From the NCBI GenBank assembly GCA_021234155.1, contig JAJEKV010000006.1:23037653-23101652 (forward strand): a DNA stretch of 64,000 bases. Reading direction: 5' to 3'. Every line of letters begins with the position of its first letter. The first letter of the stretch is position 1. This document shows positions 40,201 through 55,316 of the stretch, one piece after another. A program made the translations under genes and the position numbers. The notes under the pieces are model-generated. The model did not search any database. It was given only the letters and a program-made list of their open reading frames with translations, and had not been told where the DNA came from. The stretch is from Isoetes taiwanensis (Eukaryota; Streptophyta; Lycopodiopsida; Isoetales; Isoetaceae).

Positions 40201-43200
40201 CTTCTGATCGTTATTCTTTGATTCTTTCTACCCAGTATTGTCCAATCTTGCGAACTCTACACAGGGGTTCATTTGCTTTCCTGGCTGGAGTTCTTTGGTG
40301 CCTCTTTAAAGCTTATAGCTTTATCTTGACTGCTGCCGTGAAGTATACAGTTTGGTGCTCTTATAAGCCTCTATGCGATATTCTTTCATTCCAACCCTCA
40401 ATGTAAGTATCTCACTGCCCTTTACGATACTCGAGGACGCCAAACTGATCTCAGTGCCCCGGTATACTTATCTTGATAGGCTCCTGATTCAACACAGCAA
40501 AAGCTGTTTTGGATCTGTCTACTAAATATCTGGGACCAGCATAGTCGCCTTGAAAACTTTTTAAGTCTTAAATCACCAATTGTTTCCTCTTGACATTCAG
40601 ACATATCCTTCCACGCAGTTCTTTGCGGGATTCAATAGGTTGAAACATAGCAGCTTTCCCTATATCCTTGTCTTTCACTCTGGTAGGGTTACTAAATTCT
40701 TCCATTTTCATCAAGTAATACTTATTACCTCCATACGATCATCTTTCGCAGGCCCAAGCCCAGGCTTCACTTCATCTTCCACATTATGCACTATCCACTT
40801 TTCTGGTAGTCACTTCATCTCTTGCTTTCTGCTTGCCGCCGGGTGGCCACCCGTCTCCAGCTGTGAAGACCGGTGTTCTGAAGCGCTCGGTGGTGGGCTA
40901 AAGACGATGATGGATCACGGTTCTCCTCTTTCGCTTCTCTATCTGGCGTGCCCTGGTTGCCTCCACTACTCAGCACGGGGCCCAGGTCTACAGGAGGTGG
41001 TGCAGGGAGCGGGAGGAGTGAAGGACCATCTTCCTGCTCATGGAGGTGCGCCGGAGTTGATCAGGTTTTACATTTAGTTCCTGCGTTGATTACTCTGGTG
41101 ACTTTTATCATCAAAATCTTCATTCTCTGCTTGGCTCTAATTCATGGAACCAATTCACCAATAATTGGGTATTTGATCTGAGATCTGCCGCGAGTTCTTT
41201 CTGCAGGTTGATCGTGCATACATATTAGTTAGAGCAATGATCATTTGTTCCTCAATTAATTCTTCATTGTGTTTTGAATCTTCTGGCTTTTGGTCAGATA
41301 TTTTGGTCAGTGTGGGTGCTTGGCCAGTTTGCCGTATTGCCAGAGGGGTTACAGTGACATGGCCTTGATGATCTTTCTTGGTTTTCTTGATATTGCGGTG
41401 TTGGGCGTGATCCTCCTGTTGCAACCATGGTGATTCTGATGGGTTCATGCCAGTGTCTGGTGTAATCAGTGAGCTCATCTCTTGAGTAACATGGTCAGAC
41501 ATCTGTCTTGGTAAGTGCTCCTTCCTTGGTTCAGACTCCTTGAAGACTATCATTCTGATGGTGGATATTGCCTTGGTGGTTACCCTGGTGACAAGGTGCT
41601 GCGCGGTTGAGAATATCAGGTCTTAATTCCTCATTGTTCTTTGATTAATCCTCCTCTGAATTAATCTTCAAAACACTTCCATCCTTCTGGTCTCCTGAAT
41701 TCTCTCTGGAATATTCTTCATATCTGTGAATTATTCTCCTTGGATCTGATAGTCGATGAAGTCATTCTGTGCAGGGTGGGCCTGAGGGTTCTCTTTGTGG
41801 GGTTAAGACATTCGTTATTTGAATATCTTCATGATCCTTTGGGTGTGATACCTGGCTGCAGTCTGTAACCTCTGTGCTGACTGGGCATATTCTTGCCTGT
41901 ATCTCGACGGTTCTCTCCTTCCTCTCATAGTCTGTCAAATCTTTAACTGGTGTTTAATTCATTCAGCATTTTGGTCTGGTGGATACCTATCTTGCCTGTA
42001 GTCTTCAGAATCCAGGTTCAGATGGTTTGGTTATATCTTTGATAATTACAGGGTCAATATGATGTTGGTTCATCCCACCGTCCTCCTTTGGGATCCCAGG
42101 GGTGTCTGAGACCATTTCCCCCTAGGTGGCAGGCTAACCTCCGGGTGGAGTAATGGTCATGACGGTTGTGGGTGAGAGTTGGGGTGGTGGCATGAGATCA
42201 AGAGATAAGTCAAAGACATGGTATTCAGCAGGAAATCTGGATGTGTTGAAATTCGTTCTTACCATCTTAAGTTTGATGTTTATTAAAGCAGAAGATATTT
42301 ATGAAAAATGATGAAACAATGAACTAAAGGGTTGACACTTTTGATGGGAGAAAATAATGAGGGCCCTTTTATAAGTGCCTCAGTTCCACAAAGTTCTTGA
42401 TGAGGAAGACTCAAATCAGGTGATAAATGAGCTACCATGATACAGTTCTAGCAAGCAAAAGCAGCTTCCTTGGTTGGTTGAAATTTGGTCCAATTAAATC
42501 CAGTGATGGTGGCGGATGAAGATGGAGGCCATGGGAGCGTATTTGGCTGTGACGGTTTCCAGTTTGGTTATTTCAACCCCAGGAAAATTTTGAGGTGTTG
42601 AGATCTATTATGATTTTTCTAACATGATTTACAACAATTGCTTAACTTTCTTACTTAATTTGGACGCTGGTTAAATTTTCATCAATCAATTGGTATCATG
42701 AATTACGTTATATTGTATGAAGCGGGACCGATTTGATTCCTTCTAATTTTCTAATTTTCTCTATTGTTTTTATACTAATGTCTCCATCCTCAGTCAATGG
42801 CGGTTTACACAAATTTTATGTTTATATGAAACCCTTAATTCATCTTCAATTGTTTCCTTTATGGATCTGATAGCCAGGATGTCCATAGGCGAGAATCTCC
42901 CATTGAATCGCCTTGATTCCCTTCCTCAACAGCTGGTGGCTCAGCGGTTGTGACATCACTCTGTAAGTGGTGGCGAACTCCTGTCCTCGCATGGTGCCTT
43001 CAAGTGTATTGGTGTAATCTCCTCAGTGAAATTAAGTCCATGGTGGATACTTCTAGTTCTTTGTGACCTCCTCAGTCATTCGTCAATTATACCTCGTCTC
43101 AGTGTTCTTATTATGATGAGGCAGGTCCTCCTTCAGGCCAGCTTTCATGCAGCTCGCTGCCTTGGTGGCTCGGCCCTGTGGGTGGGTGGTCCCAGATTCA

Positions 43201-46200
43201 CCCTCTGCACTCTTCTCTGTCTTCTTCTTTGCTCCTCCTGCTCTGTCACAGTTGAGGATGATAGTTCCTTCTCTTAGTCTCATCATAAACTCCCTCTTCT
43301 CCTCTTACACTCGCATGACATGCTCCTTCATGGCCGTCTAACAACAGTTGCTCTTCTCTCTGTCTTCCTTGGGTGTGGCCAGTGAGGTCGTCAGTTCCTT
43401 TCCTGATAGTGTCATTGATGAGTCAGTCAGCTCTTCTTGGGTGAGGCTCCTCTTCCCCCCCCTTCTTGGGTTATCAGGATCCTTCTTCATTTGGTTCAGT
43501 GTCTGGTAGCTGTCTGGCTGCAGGTTTGATTAGAGGCCATATCAGCAGTCGGGTGACGATGGTGAGTCAGAGAGATAAAGGGTGGAGAAGGTTTGGGAGG
43601 AAAAATGGTCAGATATGTTTAAAGAGGAGATTTTGATATTCTCTACCATGATACCCTATTTATTATTTACCATTAATTCTAGATATTTAATAGTATTTAA
43701 TTGACTAATGTATATATTCAATCATAATTCTGATAATATAATTCTAAATTTTCTAATAGTTGCAATTTATAAAATTTATACATTCTGGTCTGGATTATGA
43801 TTCCCATTTAATTAATTGATACGAATCATAATTTTCACTCAAATTTACTAAGTTGACTCACTCAAAACTAAATCTTAAGTCATGACCCACTACTAGGAAT
43901 TTTCCATTTCAGTGAAAATGTTTGTTTCACACTATGGGCTGTTGAGGCTATTTGGTTGCTGGTTCTTTGGTCAGCCAGGCATTGCTCTGACCGTGTGGCG
44001 CTCACCGCTGAACATCAATGCCAATCCCATCGGTGATATTATACCACATATGCGAGATGTTCGTCTGGGCTTCGCCAGGAAATATCAAATCTTCGGGAGG
44101 ATGTTGACCATTTCAGGCCTCGAGATGAGTGAGCGGTCATTAATAAAACAATATGGGGTTCGCTCTGCATACTTTGCGGATAAATCAGGCTCCTTCCGGA
44201 TGCGTCAGATGTCCAGTTGCATCTCAGATGAGGTTTGCATCTCCCCTTCGGTCTGGTAATTAAAATTAATGGCGTTAGTGCCAATTTAAAACTTCCGAGA
44301 CCAAACCAGCACTTGGCTCTAGGCTCCATTGCCCAGGTGTCGGACCCATTAACAAGCCATGGCCTAGCCCTTGAGTTCTGAGCCCCACTGGGATCTCCTC
44401 ATTCCCTCTGTGGTGTCATGGTCATGTCATGGCCTCGTCTTTGGGCTCCTCATGCAGGCGCCTTCAGCCTGAGACAGGGTCTCTGGGGAGCTTACACTTG
44501 GTCTCACCCCTTCCCGTCAGGAGGGCAACATGAGTCCTTCACGCATCATCCATCATCATCATGAGAATAATCATGGAAGAACATCTTAGCTTCATCCATA
44601 CCTTCTTCAGCCAGTTGAGGTTCCTTGAGGGTTCAGATAGTAGAATAGTTCTGGATGAGCTCTCTAGATAAAATACATCTGGATATGGTCATTCAGGCTC
44701 TCCAAACTTCTCTCCTACATGCAACAGTCCTCCTCGGATCACTCTTAGAGCTCTTGAGGTTTCCTTCCTCCCAGGAACAGTGCCTCAGACTCTTTTTGAT
44801 AGCCACACCATGACAGTGTGAGCCGAGGTTTGAGGCAAGTGAATAAGTCTCAGGTGCTGAGGTGGAAGGGTCTGGGTTGGTTTGTACCTATTGAATTCAC
44901 TGGATTGCTGCTGCCGGTTGGTCTGTGGTGCTGACTAAGTTAAAGGTCGTGGATTAATGACAACCCTGGCAGTTGTTCAAAGTTACGAAATAACTGGCCG
45001 TACTAATTACCACCGTCTGGTCTGCAAGACTGCCAATTGAACGCCTTCTAATTGACGGATCAGAATATGCGTGGCGTATCGCCACCGGTAAATCACAATG
45101 AGATGAGCGGTCGGGTTTAAAGTGACGTATCTGGAGGTTTGACGATGAATCGCTGCTGCGTAAGTTACGTATTATTTTCAAAGTCACCTCTCTTTCAAGG
45201 ATCGCCGCCAGGTTCCCTTCCTCTCAAACAACTGGTGAGTCACGCTACTAAGAATACTCCGAAGTTGTGAGCGACGCCACTGTGAAGCCTGCGGATCTAA
45301 CCGCCGGTATCGCCTCCCCGCATGAGTCGCTTCTCGTGCTCTTTCCTAATCGAGATTAGCGCACCGCTGAGTGTCTAATCTCCGGAAGACACGGAGTGTA
45401 CCGAAGTTAGCCCATGGTGGACCTTTCTTCATTTCTGGCCGTATGGCGGGCGTTTGGGTCGGGTTCTCAGCGGCCGCCTCCCTCCACCTGCGCTGATCGT
45501 TTTGCCTGCCAGTACAATCATTATACCTCGGTCCAATCGCATCGGTATTCTTGGTATGCCTTTGAGCGCCGGTAGAGACGGGTCCTTTCATAAGCGGCGG
45601 CCCGGCTTCCGCTTTTTACCACCTTTAGGTGGTTTTAATACACCGGTGGTCTGGTCCGCCCCTTCCCCGGCCTTTCATCTTTCCCTCTCCCCGCTTCTTC
45701 TTCCATCATCGTTCTCCTCGCCGGAGGTTCTATCAATTTTATCGGCTCGCTTTCTAGAGCCACTTTGTTCTTCGCCACCTGCATCCTTGAGCCCCGCTTT
45801 CATTCCACCTCGTCGACCTCGCCTTCCGCTTCCACCTTTTCAGGGAAACCGGTTCCTGGCGGAGTGATCTGTTTGTTTTTATACCTCGTTGACGGTTGTT
45901 TCGGTGATCAGGCTCGCTGGCTGGCCATGTGGGGCCGGTGGGGGAAGCTCCTCTTCCCCCTTCTTGCCTGAGGTGCTCCGTGATCTTCTTCTTCACATGG
46001 CATCTCGCCGCTAGGTTCGCCATCGGCGGGCTGTCCTCCGCTTCCCCTGTAGGTTTGTTTGGTTCTTGCCATACTTAACGGTCTAGAAAATCCGTGGGGA
46101 TAGGGTAATGTGGTCAAGAGAGAGAAGGTGGAGGAAAGTTTGAGGGAAAATGAGGTGTCGAGATATTTAAAGAGTGAGGGTCCCCTCGAGAATATTCTCC

Positions 46201-49200
46201 CACCATACTACCCCTATTTATTAGCCCCCTTATTAATTACAAGATATTTAGTACTTATTTAATTATTAATGTATATGTTAAACCTATATTAATTATTATT
46301 ATACTTGAATTTCTAATTTTTCTAATGGTTCAAGTGCAATCTATGAATTTAAGCGCCATTTTCACCGGGTCTCCCATTGGCATGATTCTTCGAATTCATT
46401 TTTAGGGTGAAATTTGATGCATGCATGATTTTCACTCCAGAATTTACTAGGAAGGCGCGCTTGACTTTCACTTCAAACCTTCGTCTAACACTTAACCTAA
46501 GTCCCCACCCACTACCTAGGAGAAAAATTTTTCCCCATTTTCAAGGCTCGATGGTGGAAATGTTTATTTCACACCCTATAGGCCTCCTCAAGTAGACTAC
46601 TTCATGGTTAAGTGGCCGCTAAGGTTCCCGGGTCAACCGCCAAACATTGATTTTATTAACATACGCCTCGCATACCGGGCAGAAATCCCCCATCCCGCCA
46701 AGAACCGCATAAGTTCGCCTACCCCGCACTCGAGGTGACTCTTTAGCGCGAGGGAACACCTAAGGTGTCTGGCGCCTTCCCCGCGGCTCCTATACCGATG
46801 ATAACACGCCGTAATCAGCATAAAACATATACAAATACTACCGAGGGTAGCGATCGCGACATAAAACCAATGCAAAGATGATAATCACAAACCATAAAAC
46901 AGAGAGCCCCTACCCCGGCCACACTGTAAAGGAGGGCGGACCTAATCGCTAGGCCTCAAGATAGCAAAGCGCATCGAAGTCACGACAATGGCGCAGGGTC
47001 GCGCCAGAACAATGGCTAGGGTTGATCACCGCCTCCCCGTGCATAATACTTTGCGCATGGGCTAGATCGCTCGACAGACTCTAGCCTCCTGATGCCATCC
47101 CATGGCATCACCCATCGACTACTCCAGTTGCATCTCCCTCGTCCCATGAGGCGGTGAAGGGTTGCATCTCCCTTCCCAGGTCTAGAGGTGCCGTGGCGGC
47201 TAGAGAATCGGGTGGGCGACACACGACTGCACTGACCAACACCCCCCAAAACGAGCCAAGCCAACGCTGTACCCCGAGAGGCGGCGCAAACACCATTGCC
47301 TCAGAGGTGCCCACTCCATGCTCGCCCACACTAAGTGACTCCACCATAAGCCTAGCCCACTATGGATCCCCCTCGGCTCCCCACCGCGTGTGGATCCTCC
47401 CTCCACTTTCCCTCTAGCCCTCGCTATCCTCAGGCCGAAATATATCATAGCCTCAATAGCCCGGGTGGGCCCTAAGTGCACGTCGCGATCTAATAGGAAC
47501 CAAGGGATCTACTCAGGAGCATACTCACATATGGCCCCTAGGTCTCTACCCCCTTCCCAATACAAGAGAGCAAACAGATCAACCAACATCACATAATCAT
47601 CATATCCTAAGAATGATCATAAGAAGAACATCTTAACCCAATCATACAACCAAATCAATGGTTAGGGTTCATTGATTAGGGTTCAAGATGTTGAATAATG
47701 GTTCTGGTGATGGCTCTTCACTCTAGACACAAGATACTCAGCATACCCGGAATGCCAATCTTTATGTAAGCCATCACAACTACTATCCTACACATACCGC
47801 CTCCCTCGGGGTTTCCCTCCCCTCCGGGATCCTGCAGCCTCCGGGTTCTGACTACCTAGATGTCAAGCCCTACTCCAAGAATCCAGTCTCCCACAAGCCG
47901 CGACCCCATGCTACAAGAACGCATGTTCTAAAACGGGTTTCAACGAAAGGGTGAGCCCTAGGTGCTAGGGCCGAAAGAGGCCTAGGTTAGGGTTTAGGCC
48001 TATATGAGCTAGGTCCACCTAGGATGCCAATGGCACCAACGGTGAGTCCTCGGGTGCGGTGCCCACAGGTTAAGTCAACGGATAATGGTCTAAACCTATG
48101 GTTGGCTAAGTTATGAGAATAATCCTTGGCCATGCCCCCAAAAGCCACCACTTATGGTATACAAGGCTATGAATGATAGACTTTGTATAGTGACGGATCC
48201 GTGAATATAATGTATTTATAGCGATATTCCCTCGACCGCTTTCACAGTACTTTTGAGGGTTCCAAAGTGGTACACCGTGAGCATTCTTTTACCCAAAAGA
48301 AGCAGGCTGATTCTAAATCTTCCCAAGAAAGCAAATGATCATCACAGCTCGAGAATCATAGGCTTTTATAGACGCCGTCTTCAGCTGAAAGGTTGCTTAG
48401 AAGGTTGCTCTACAAAGAATTCACCATAAAAGAGATGGCAAAGGAGCGCACAATAAGCTTGTTGTATTTCAAAAATAGACTTGTGCTTTCTTTCAAGAAC
48501 TTGTTTCCAATAATTCGCTTTTGTTATGTTGTTATTGCTTGTATTTCGAATAACTTTTTCTCAATTCACTGTGTTTTCTTTGTTCAAAATTTCAAAAGAA
48601 CGGGCTATTGCTACGTCAAATATATTTGATGGAACAACTTAATGTGCAATCCGCCAAGTTTATGGAAGAATGGTTTGACATCATTCTAGTACTTTTTCCC
48701 ATCCAAAGCATTATTATAAAGATGTTTCTAGTGATAAAATCCAACTTTTATCTTTTGCACATGATCTTATTCCCTATTCGTGACAAAAGTTGTAATCATG
48801 TAAAACCCTTATATAATCTTTGAGATACAAAATTTGTTTATTTTTCATAGTTCATTGATAGAATTTTATCCACTTTGATTTCTCCATCATCCCGCAAATT
48901 CAAACCAGCTAAGTTTTTCCCATTATTATTCCTACAACTCTTCTCTTTATAGTAATTTAAAATATCGCCTACTAAATGTTCAAGTGAAAACTCCGAGATA
49001 TCATCATTTTGAGTGTGCGCACTTTGTCTCGTGGAAGTGGATTACAATTCTTCGCTAACTTTGAACCCGCTTTTCTTGATTATTTTCTTCCTATATCCGC
49101 ATTGATCAAACTTTTTCCTATACACATCCATATAACTTTTTTCGAATTGCCCTTCAAAAAAATTATTTGAAAAAATAGTACGTTTCGAGATATCTTTCAT

Positions 49201-52200
49201 ATCTCAGTGCAATCAGCTTCTATTTTTCTTTTAGGGATCCTAAAAGTAATTGATTTCTAAAGAGTACCGAATTGAAAATGTTACTTTCTAATCCATATGG
49301 GTAATGGCGGCCGAAAGCACCTCAAGGATTTGATAGCATCAGGTTGAAGGGCGGCTGATCAAGCCTGGCTCGCTAGCTACCATATGCATCCCGGGAGGTT
49401 TTTTCTAGCACCATTTCACTGGTCTGCTGGTAACAGGATTAGGCTGGAAGTATGGCCGCTACTTCAAACGCTTTCCACGAAAGCAAATGTGTCAGAATGG
49501 TAAGGGCTAATCTCATTTTTCTCGGCCATGAGATCTTTTGTTCGCATTGCAGCATATAGTCTAGGTAAGCACCATGTTCTACCGCTTAGGGTTTCCAGGA
49601 TATGTAGACATATTCTTTCGCCATGTCTTTGTTTACTTTGCATGTTGGTTGGCTAAAGGCTTGGTTCTCTTTATTGCACTCTCAATCGCAATGGGAAGAT
49701 CGTGACTCATCGGCCAGATGTTTGCAAGTGAGTCGGACTGCTGTAATCATTGCAGCCTGATAGGCTCGCACTGGCGGGTAAGCTTCGCACTTCTTGCAAT
49801 ACTAATCGATTTTGGTCGATACACCCGCCGTGATATGTAAATTGCAAGGTACGTATTTCGTGTTGGTGTCTTTTGTATCAACTCGAGCCATCCCCTTCAT
49901 CCCACCGGAGGGTCATGGTCGCCAAAGCATAGCAAGGGAGAGATATTCTCAGTCATTGGAAGGGATATTCTAGTCATTGGCTCGTAAGTATGATTCTTGT
50001 GGGTGCAACATCTCATCGGAGGCTTCTTTAGGATAAATTACTGGAATTGCTATCGCCTTTCTCTTTGTAGTATTTCTCAACCTGTTAGATATGTACTTCT
50101 TTGCCTTGAGTTTTACTCGAATGAGTAGCTTTGAGCAAGTAGAAGACCAAGCTTTACCATTCCAGGTTTTGGGCATGGAGAACCCGGAGAGATGGATATC
50201 TAGCTGACACCGGGTTAGTAGGCCTAGTTAGTTTGAGATTCTAGTTAGAACTAAATTTCTTTGTTAGATGGATGATTAGTCTCTATTTTATGTTCTAGAT
50301 GAGATTGCATTTACGTATCAAATATGTTCTCATGTTCCTCCCCGTGGTTGTCTCGGGTAAAGGGGGTGAGACCTAAAGGCCATCTATGGTATGTTTCGAA
50401 GTTAGAACCCTTAAAACCCAAGAAATGCGCCCTGCAAGTACGTTGGTTTTTTCAACTTGGTCAGGGATCCTATGATGGTTCAGCAACAACCACACAATTG
50501 GTGAAGCTGGGTGGAGCCTGCCGAAGTGCGGGCTTACCGCCTCTACGTTGTAAGCAGGGCTTATAGCCTGGCCATCGCGGTGGTGGCCGAAAGTAAGGTC
50601 CGGACACCCCCGGTCGTAGGATAAGGGCTTTGCGGACGCCCTCGACTTTTGGCGTAGATTTAGGGGTAAAGCCTGCACGACACGGGTGATGTAGGCGCAC
50701 AGATCCCTCTGGGGCACACCCAAGCGAACCATTGTGATCTCGAGGGAAGCCCCACCGCCATCGGACTGGGAGATGTAACTCTGAGTAGTCCCATAGGGTG
50801 ATTCCTTGGGATTGCATTCCCCGAGGCTACAAGCACGTTATAGCATGATTCAAAATTCTTTATTTTGCAAAATGTGTACGTGAGGGGGGGATGGAGTGGG
50901 ACTACCTTAGCTATTGTTCTATGCCATCCAACGCCATGTTATACCTGCCTCTGGCCGTTGTCTTGAGGTCTCGACCGGGCCACACCCCATGGAGTCTCGA
51001 GCCCGGGGTAGAGAGCCCTTTACTTATGGTGCATTTCCTTTGTTATGTTGGTATTCTATCATAGTTGTGTCATGATGATGGGCCACACCCTTCGCGGGTG
51101 GTATATTATTTATTAGTATTGTTGCTAGGGCGCTAACATGTATGTATGCTTCCACTATATAGAATCTCCCATAGAAGGCGTAATTTAATGACACTCCTGT
51201 CCTTCAACTTCTGACACCTGGCCATCACAAATGGCTCGAAGTCGCATTGAGGGCCTTCACAGGTGATGGATTCGCCATGGAGGGAATTGTGATTTATAAG
51301 GATGGGAGCATCGTGATAGGATTCTGTGAGCCGCCACATACTCTATGTATAAACTTTTCTATCTATACAAATATTCCCTTCAAAAACAAAAAACAAAAAA
51401 CTTGCAGCAGCTATGGATTAGGAATTTTGCCATTTTAAAACCAATCTCATTATTATAGAGCCATAAATAGTAGATATAGTTATGTAACTTCTTGCGAGGC
51501 ATGTAGTTATCTTCAGCTCTCCTAATTCACTTTGTAATAGCTACAATGTTTTTACAAGTAATATATATGAATTTCATGCATTACCATTTCATATTGAGAA
51601 TATAGTGCCATGCATATAGTAAAATTAGCTTGCTTCACTTTAATTAGCAAGCCACTTGAATAAGAAGTTTATAAGAACACAAGCATTTTGTATTTAACTA
51701 GTAACGGATGCCTGGCATTGCATGAAGTTTTAGACAAGTTTATGGTATTTAACTAGTATGGTTCTATGCGAGAACCATGAAGTTTTAGACAAGTTTATAA
51801 TAGCTAGCTATACTTGAGGTGGAAGGAAGAGAGAAATAGGAGATGGGAGATGGTGATGGTTGCCTAGTGTTGCCGTCTCTAGCAACACTACGTTATGTTG
51901 GGTTTGGTATGTAGATGTTGGTGTCATGGCTAGGCTTTAATAGTAATGTATGGCCTAAGTTGGCATTGTGTTTAAATAGTTCTTCTATAAAGAGTGGGTA
52001 CAAAGAAAGGCGTACAAAGCATTCATATAAACATGGATATTAACCATCTCACTAATACATTACAAGAAATTTATCGCGGCGGCCAAGGCCGCCGCGAACA
52101 TTTCTTTGGTTCCAAACCTGTACAGTAGGGAATTAGTACTAATGTCTAATATTTGATAAATTCCTGAACTATTCCTCTGTGCTATCTTATCTAAGTAGAA

Positions 52201-55200
52201 AATGCTAAAAATGCTATTATGTAGAGCTCAAATTTGTGGAGGGGTTTGTAGGCAGCTAGAAGTTGTGGTAAAAACATAACAATGGGGATATTTCTAATGC
52301 ATTTATTTCATAGATGTAAATCAAAAAATTCCTGCCCTTTATTATTATAGGAATAGATAAAGAGGTTGTATAGATCATTTAAACATGAGACTTTGGCAAG
52401 CAGGGCAGCCTGGTACTGTGTCCACTTTTCGAGGGCCAGACATGAGCCCAACACATCAGATTTGGCCTTGAGCAAGGATTTGCAGGCCCCGAGGGCCCGA
52501 CTGCTTGTAAAATGAGGTTCTTGGAGCATGTACCTATCCCTTTTTTTGTTGGCTCATGCATTGTACTATTTTGTGTTGCAGATAAGAAATGGTAACCTTC
52601 AATTATAAGATGCTTCAATTATAAGATGCGTAAGGAGTGAGGCTTGCATGAGCGGGTCATGGAAAGTGGATTTCATCTGGATGATGTTTTTCGGAATCGA
52701 AATACTGTAACTTAGGCTATGCAAAAGTGTGCGCTCTTTTAGGCAGAGCAATGTTCAGCATGGCCGGAGAAAGGGTTTGAAGAATACAGGGAAGGCCTAC
52801 GCTGCGGCCGCAAGTTGAACACAATCTTCCTTGTAAAGTGCAAACACAAGGATGCAGATCTTATGCAGCACAAGGAATCAGAGCCCCTAATCGATTTAGT
52901 TGGTTTCAAAAAGTCTACTAGAATCAATCTAAATCTCAAGCCAAAAAGTTTGATTTGCAGAAGGGTTTTTGCTGAAGGGATTCCCCCAATTAGGCTGTTA
53001 AGAAAATGGGTAAGTAACTTCATATGATCCACACAGCTTTATGCTGCAGCGGCAAGGCTGAAACAAAAGATGCTTTTATGCAGCCCATCTTCTCGTAAAA
53101 AGGACAAAGGTTATGGGTCATCTTCTCACTCTTCCTCCAGGAAAATGTCTATGGCTAGACCATCAGAACCAAAAGAGCAGTCAATCTCATTTCATCAAAC
53201 TGTTTAAAGCCTTCCAGATAGATCAAAACTCACCTAGGGATTTTGAAGCTTCAAAAATTAGGATTTTATCCCACAATTTGTGCTACAGTGCGGGATCAAT
53301 GTCTCAGTGATCTGCAAATGAAGACTCTAAACTGCGATGATTCAGTCTGAAAAAAATCATGTGCTTTCGCACCTATATAAATGCCTCCCTGCAAATCTCT
53401 CTGTAAAATGAGGCCTTGATCCTGGATTTTCAAGCAAACCCCTCAGGACCAGCTTCTTACCCTCACGACCTACAAAGGGACACATAAAATAAAAGAAAGT
53501 GGATAAAGTAAGAACCGCATACTTCAAGCCAGATTCAGTTTCTCAAGCCGGACGGTAGCCGTCTTAAACCCATTCGCCAAGCCATTTGCAATCGCAGGAC
53601 TCCTCCACAAACCGCCGAAAAGTTTTAACGACGATTGTATCCAGGAAAGACTGGATACGTGTCACTAAATGTAAAAGGCAATAAAGGAATCGAATCTAAG
53701 GAAAGAATATATATCATAATATATATACAATAACTTTGGTCTGTGAGATGCATCTTCGAATCGTCACAGATAACGACTCATTCACAAAACAAGTCTCCCC
53801 AAATAAAGCCCCTTAAAGTTAAGCCGCAGTTGTGCGCGCGGTTTCGGTAGATGTCGAGGTGTCGCTTTCATTTGAACCTACCAGATGTGAGATCCAACAC
53901 CATAACGAAGCCACCTCAAATGCCCCTTTTATTTGGGGCTTTTGATCTAGGGCCAAGTAGAATGTGCTAGATCACCGGCTTAGATTTAATCGCCAATATT
54001 AAATATTATTAATGCCATCCGATGATGGCCAAAAGTTAATGGTCCCCGTTAAAAAAAGAAGAAAAACTGTTCTCGGATTATAATAATGATTTTTTTTGAA
54101 ACAAGGAAGGCTTCCAAAAATTTTTTCCCCTCTTCCGGCTGACATGGCTATGGCAGTCCATAGACCGTTGATCCGGGGCCTTTCTCCGAAGCTTTTCTAT
54201 TGCCTTATCTTAAATCGGAACAAGTATCACTTGCTAAGCCAAGAAGCGGACGAGCAAGATGGTCGTAGTCTCGCCCTAACCGCCGCTTTTGAAAATTCTT
54301 CGATTTTTGAAGCATTTCTTTTGCTATTCCTCGTTCTTTCTATCCATATCTAACCTCGCTTTCGATCATGTGGGATTCTTTAGTGCCAATCTTGTGTTGG
54401 TTTTTAGATATATGCATACAATGCATGATGAGGAAGCTTTTCGCGCTAACAGGCGCATAATAGAAAATTGGCGTCGCAAATCCTTGATCCTAGATCTCGG
54501 CCTCTCTTTCCTCAGAGCATGAGCCCAAATTCCCAATAACATTGTAGCAATGTGCATCGCAGAAGATGATTGATCTAACGTGGCCACAAGTGGTGAAGAT
54601 GCTTCAAGCCGGAGCTTCGACACCAGGCAAGCGATTTCAGACTCAACCAAACTCCTCTAGATTGTGTACTAGCTGCTATTACTGTTTTGGCTTTCCTATA
54701 AATATGTACTTTGATGTCAAATGTAATTGACAACCAATATGAAATAAAACAATTACTGAATACGAATGTGATGTAATTAATGTCTTTGCAAATACAATCT
54801 CATGTTTATGCAATTATTCATGCCTGTTAAAATCGTCTTATAGATAATGTTGGAATTTTGTTTCTTGAAAGACAATACTCTTCTTGATAAAGGGTTCTAT
54901 TTGAATTCTTTTTAACACCTCAATGGTAAACAATGACACGAAATAACACTACATAATGACACGAAATAACATACATATATTCACATATTAATGGCAAAAT
55001 GCTTTAATGTACTAAAAAAAGAAGAAGGGAAAACCTTGAACATCAAGAGTAGGCCGAATCTCGCAAGTACGGATTCAAAGAAATGTTCATGGCGCGCTCA
55101 AGGTTTGCTACACTCAATTATAGACATGAAAAGTTTAATTCAACTTTGACTTGCAAATTACCAGATATACATTAAATATTCACACCATTCTAAATTCGCA

Positions 55201-55225
55201 TGAATAGCATCCAGGAGGGGGGTGT

Positions 55226-55316
<91 letters not shown>
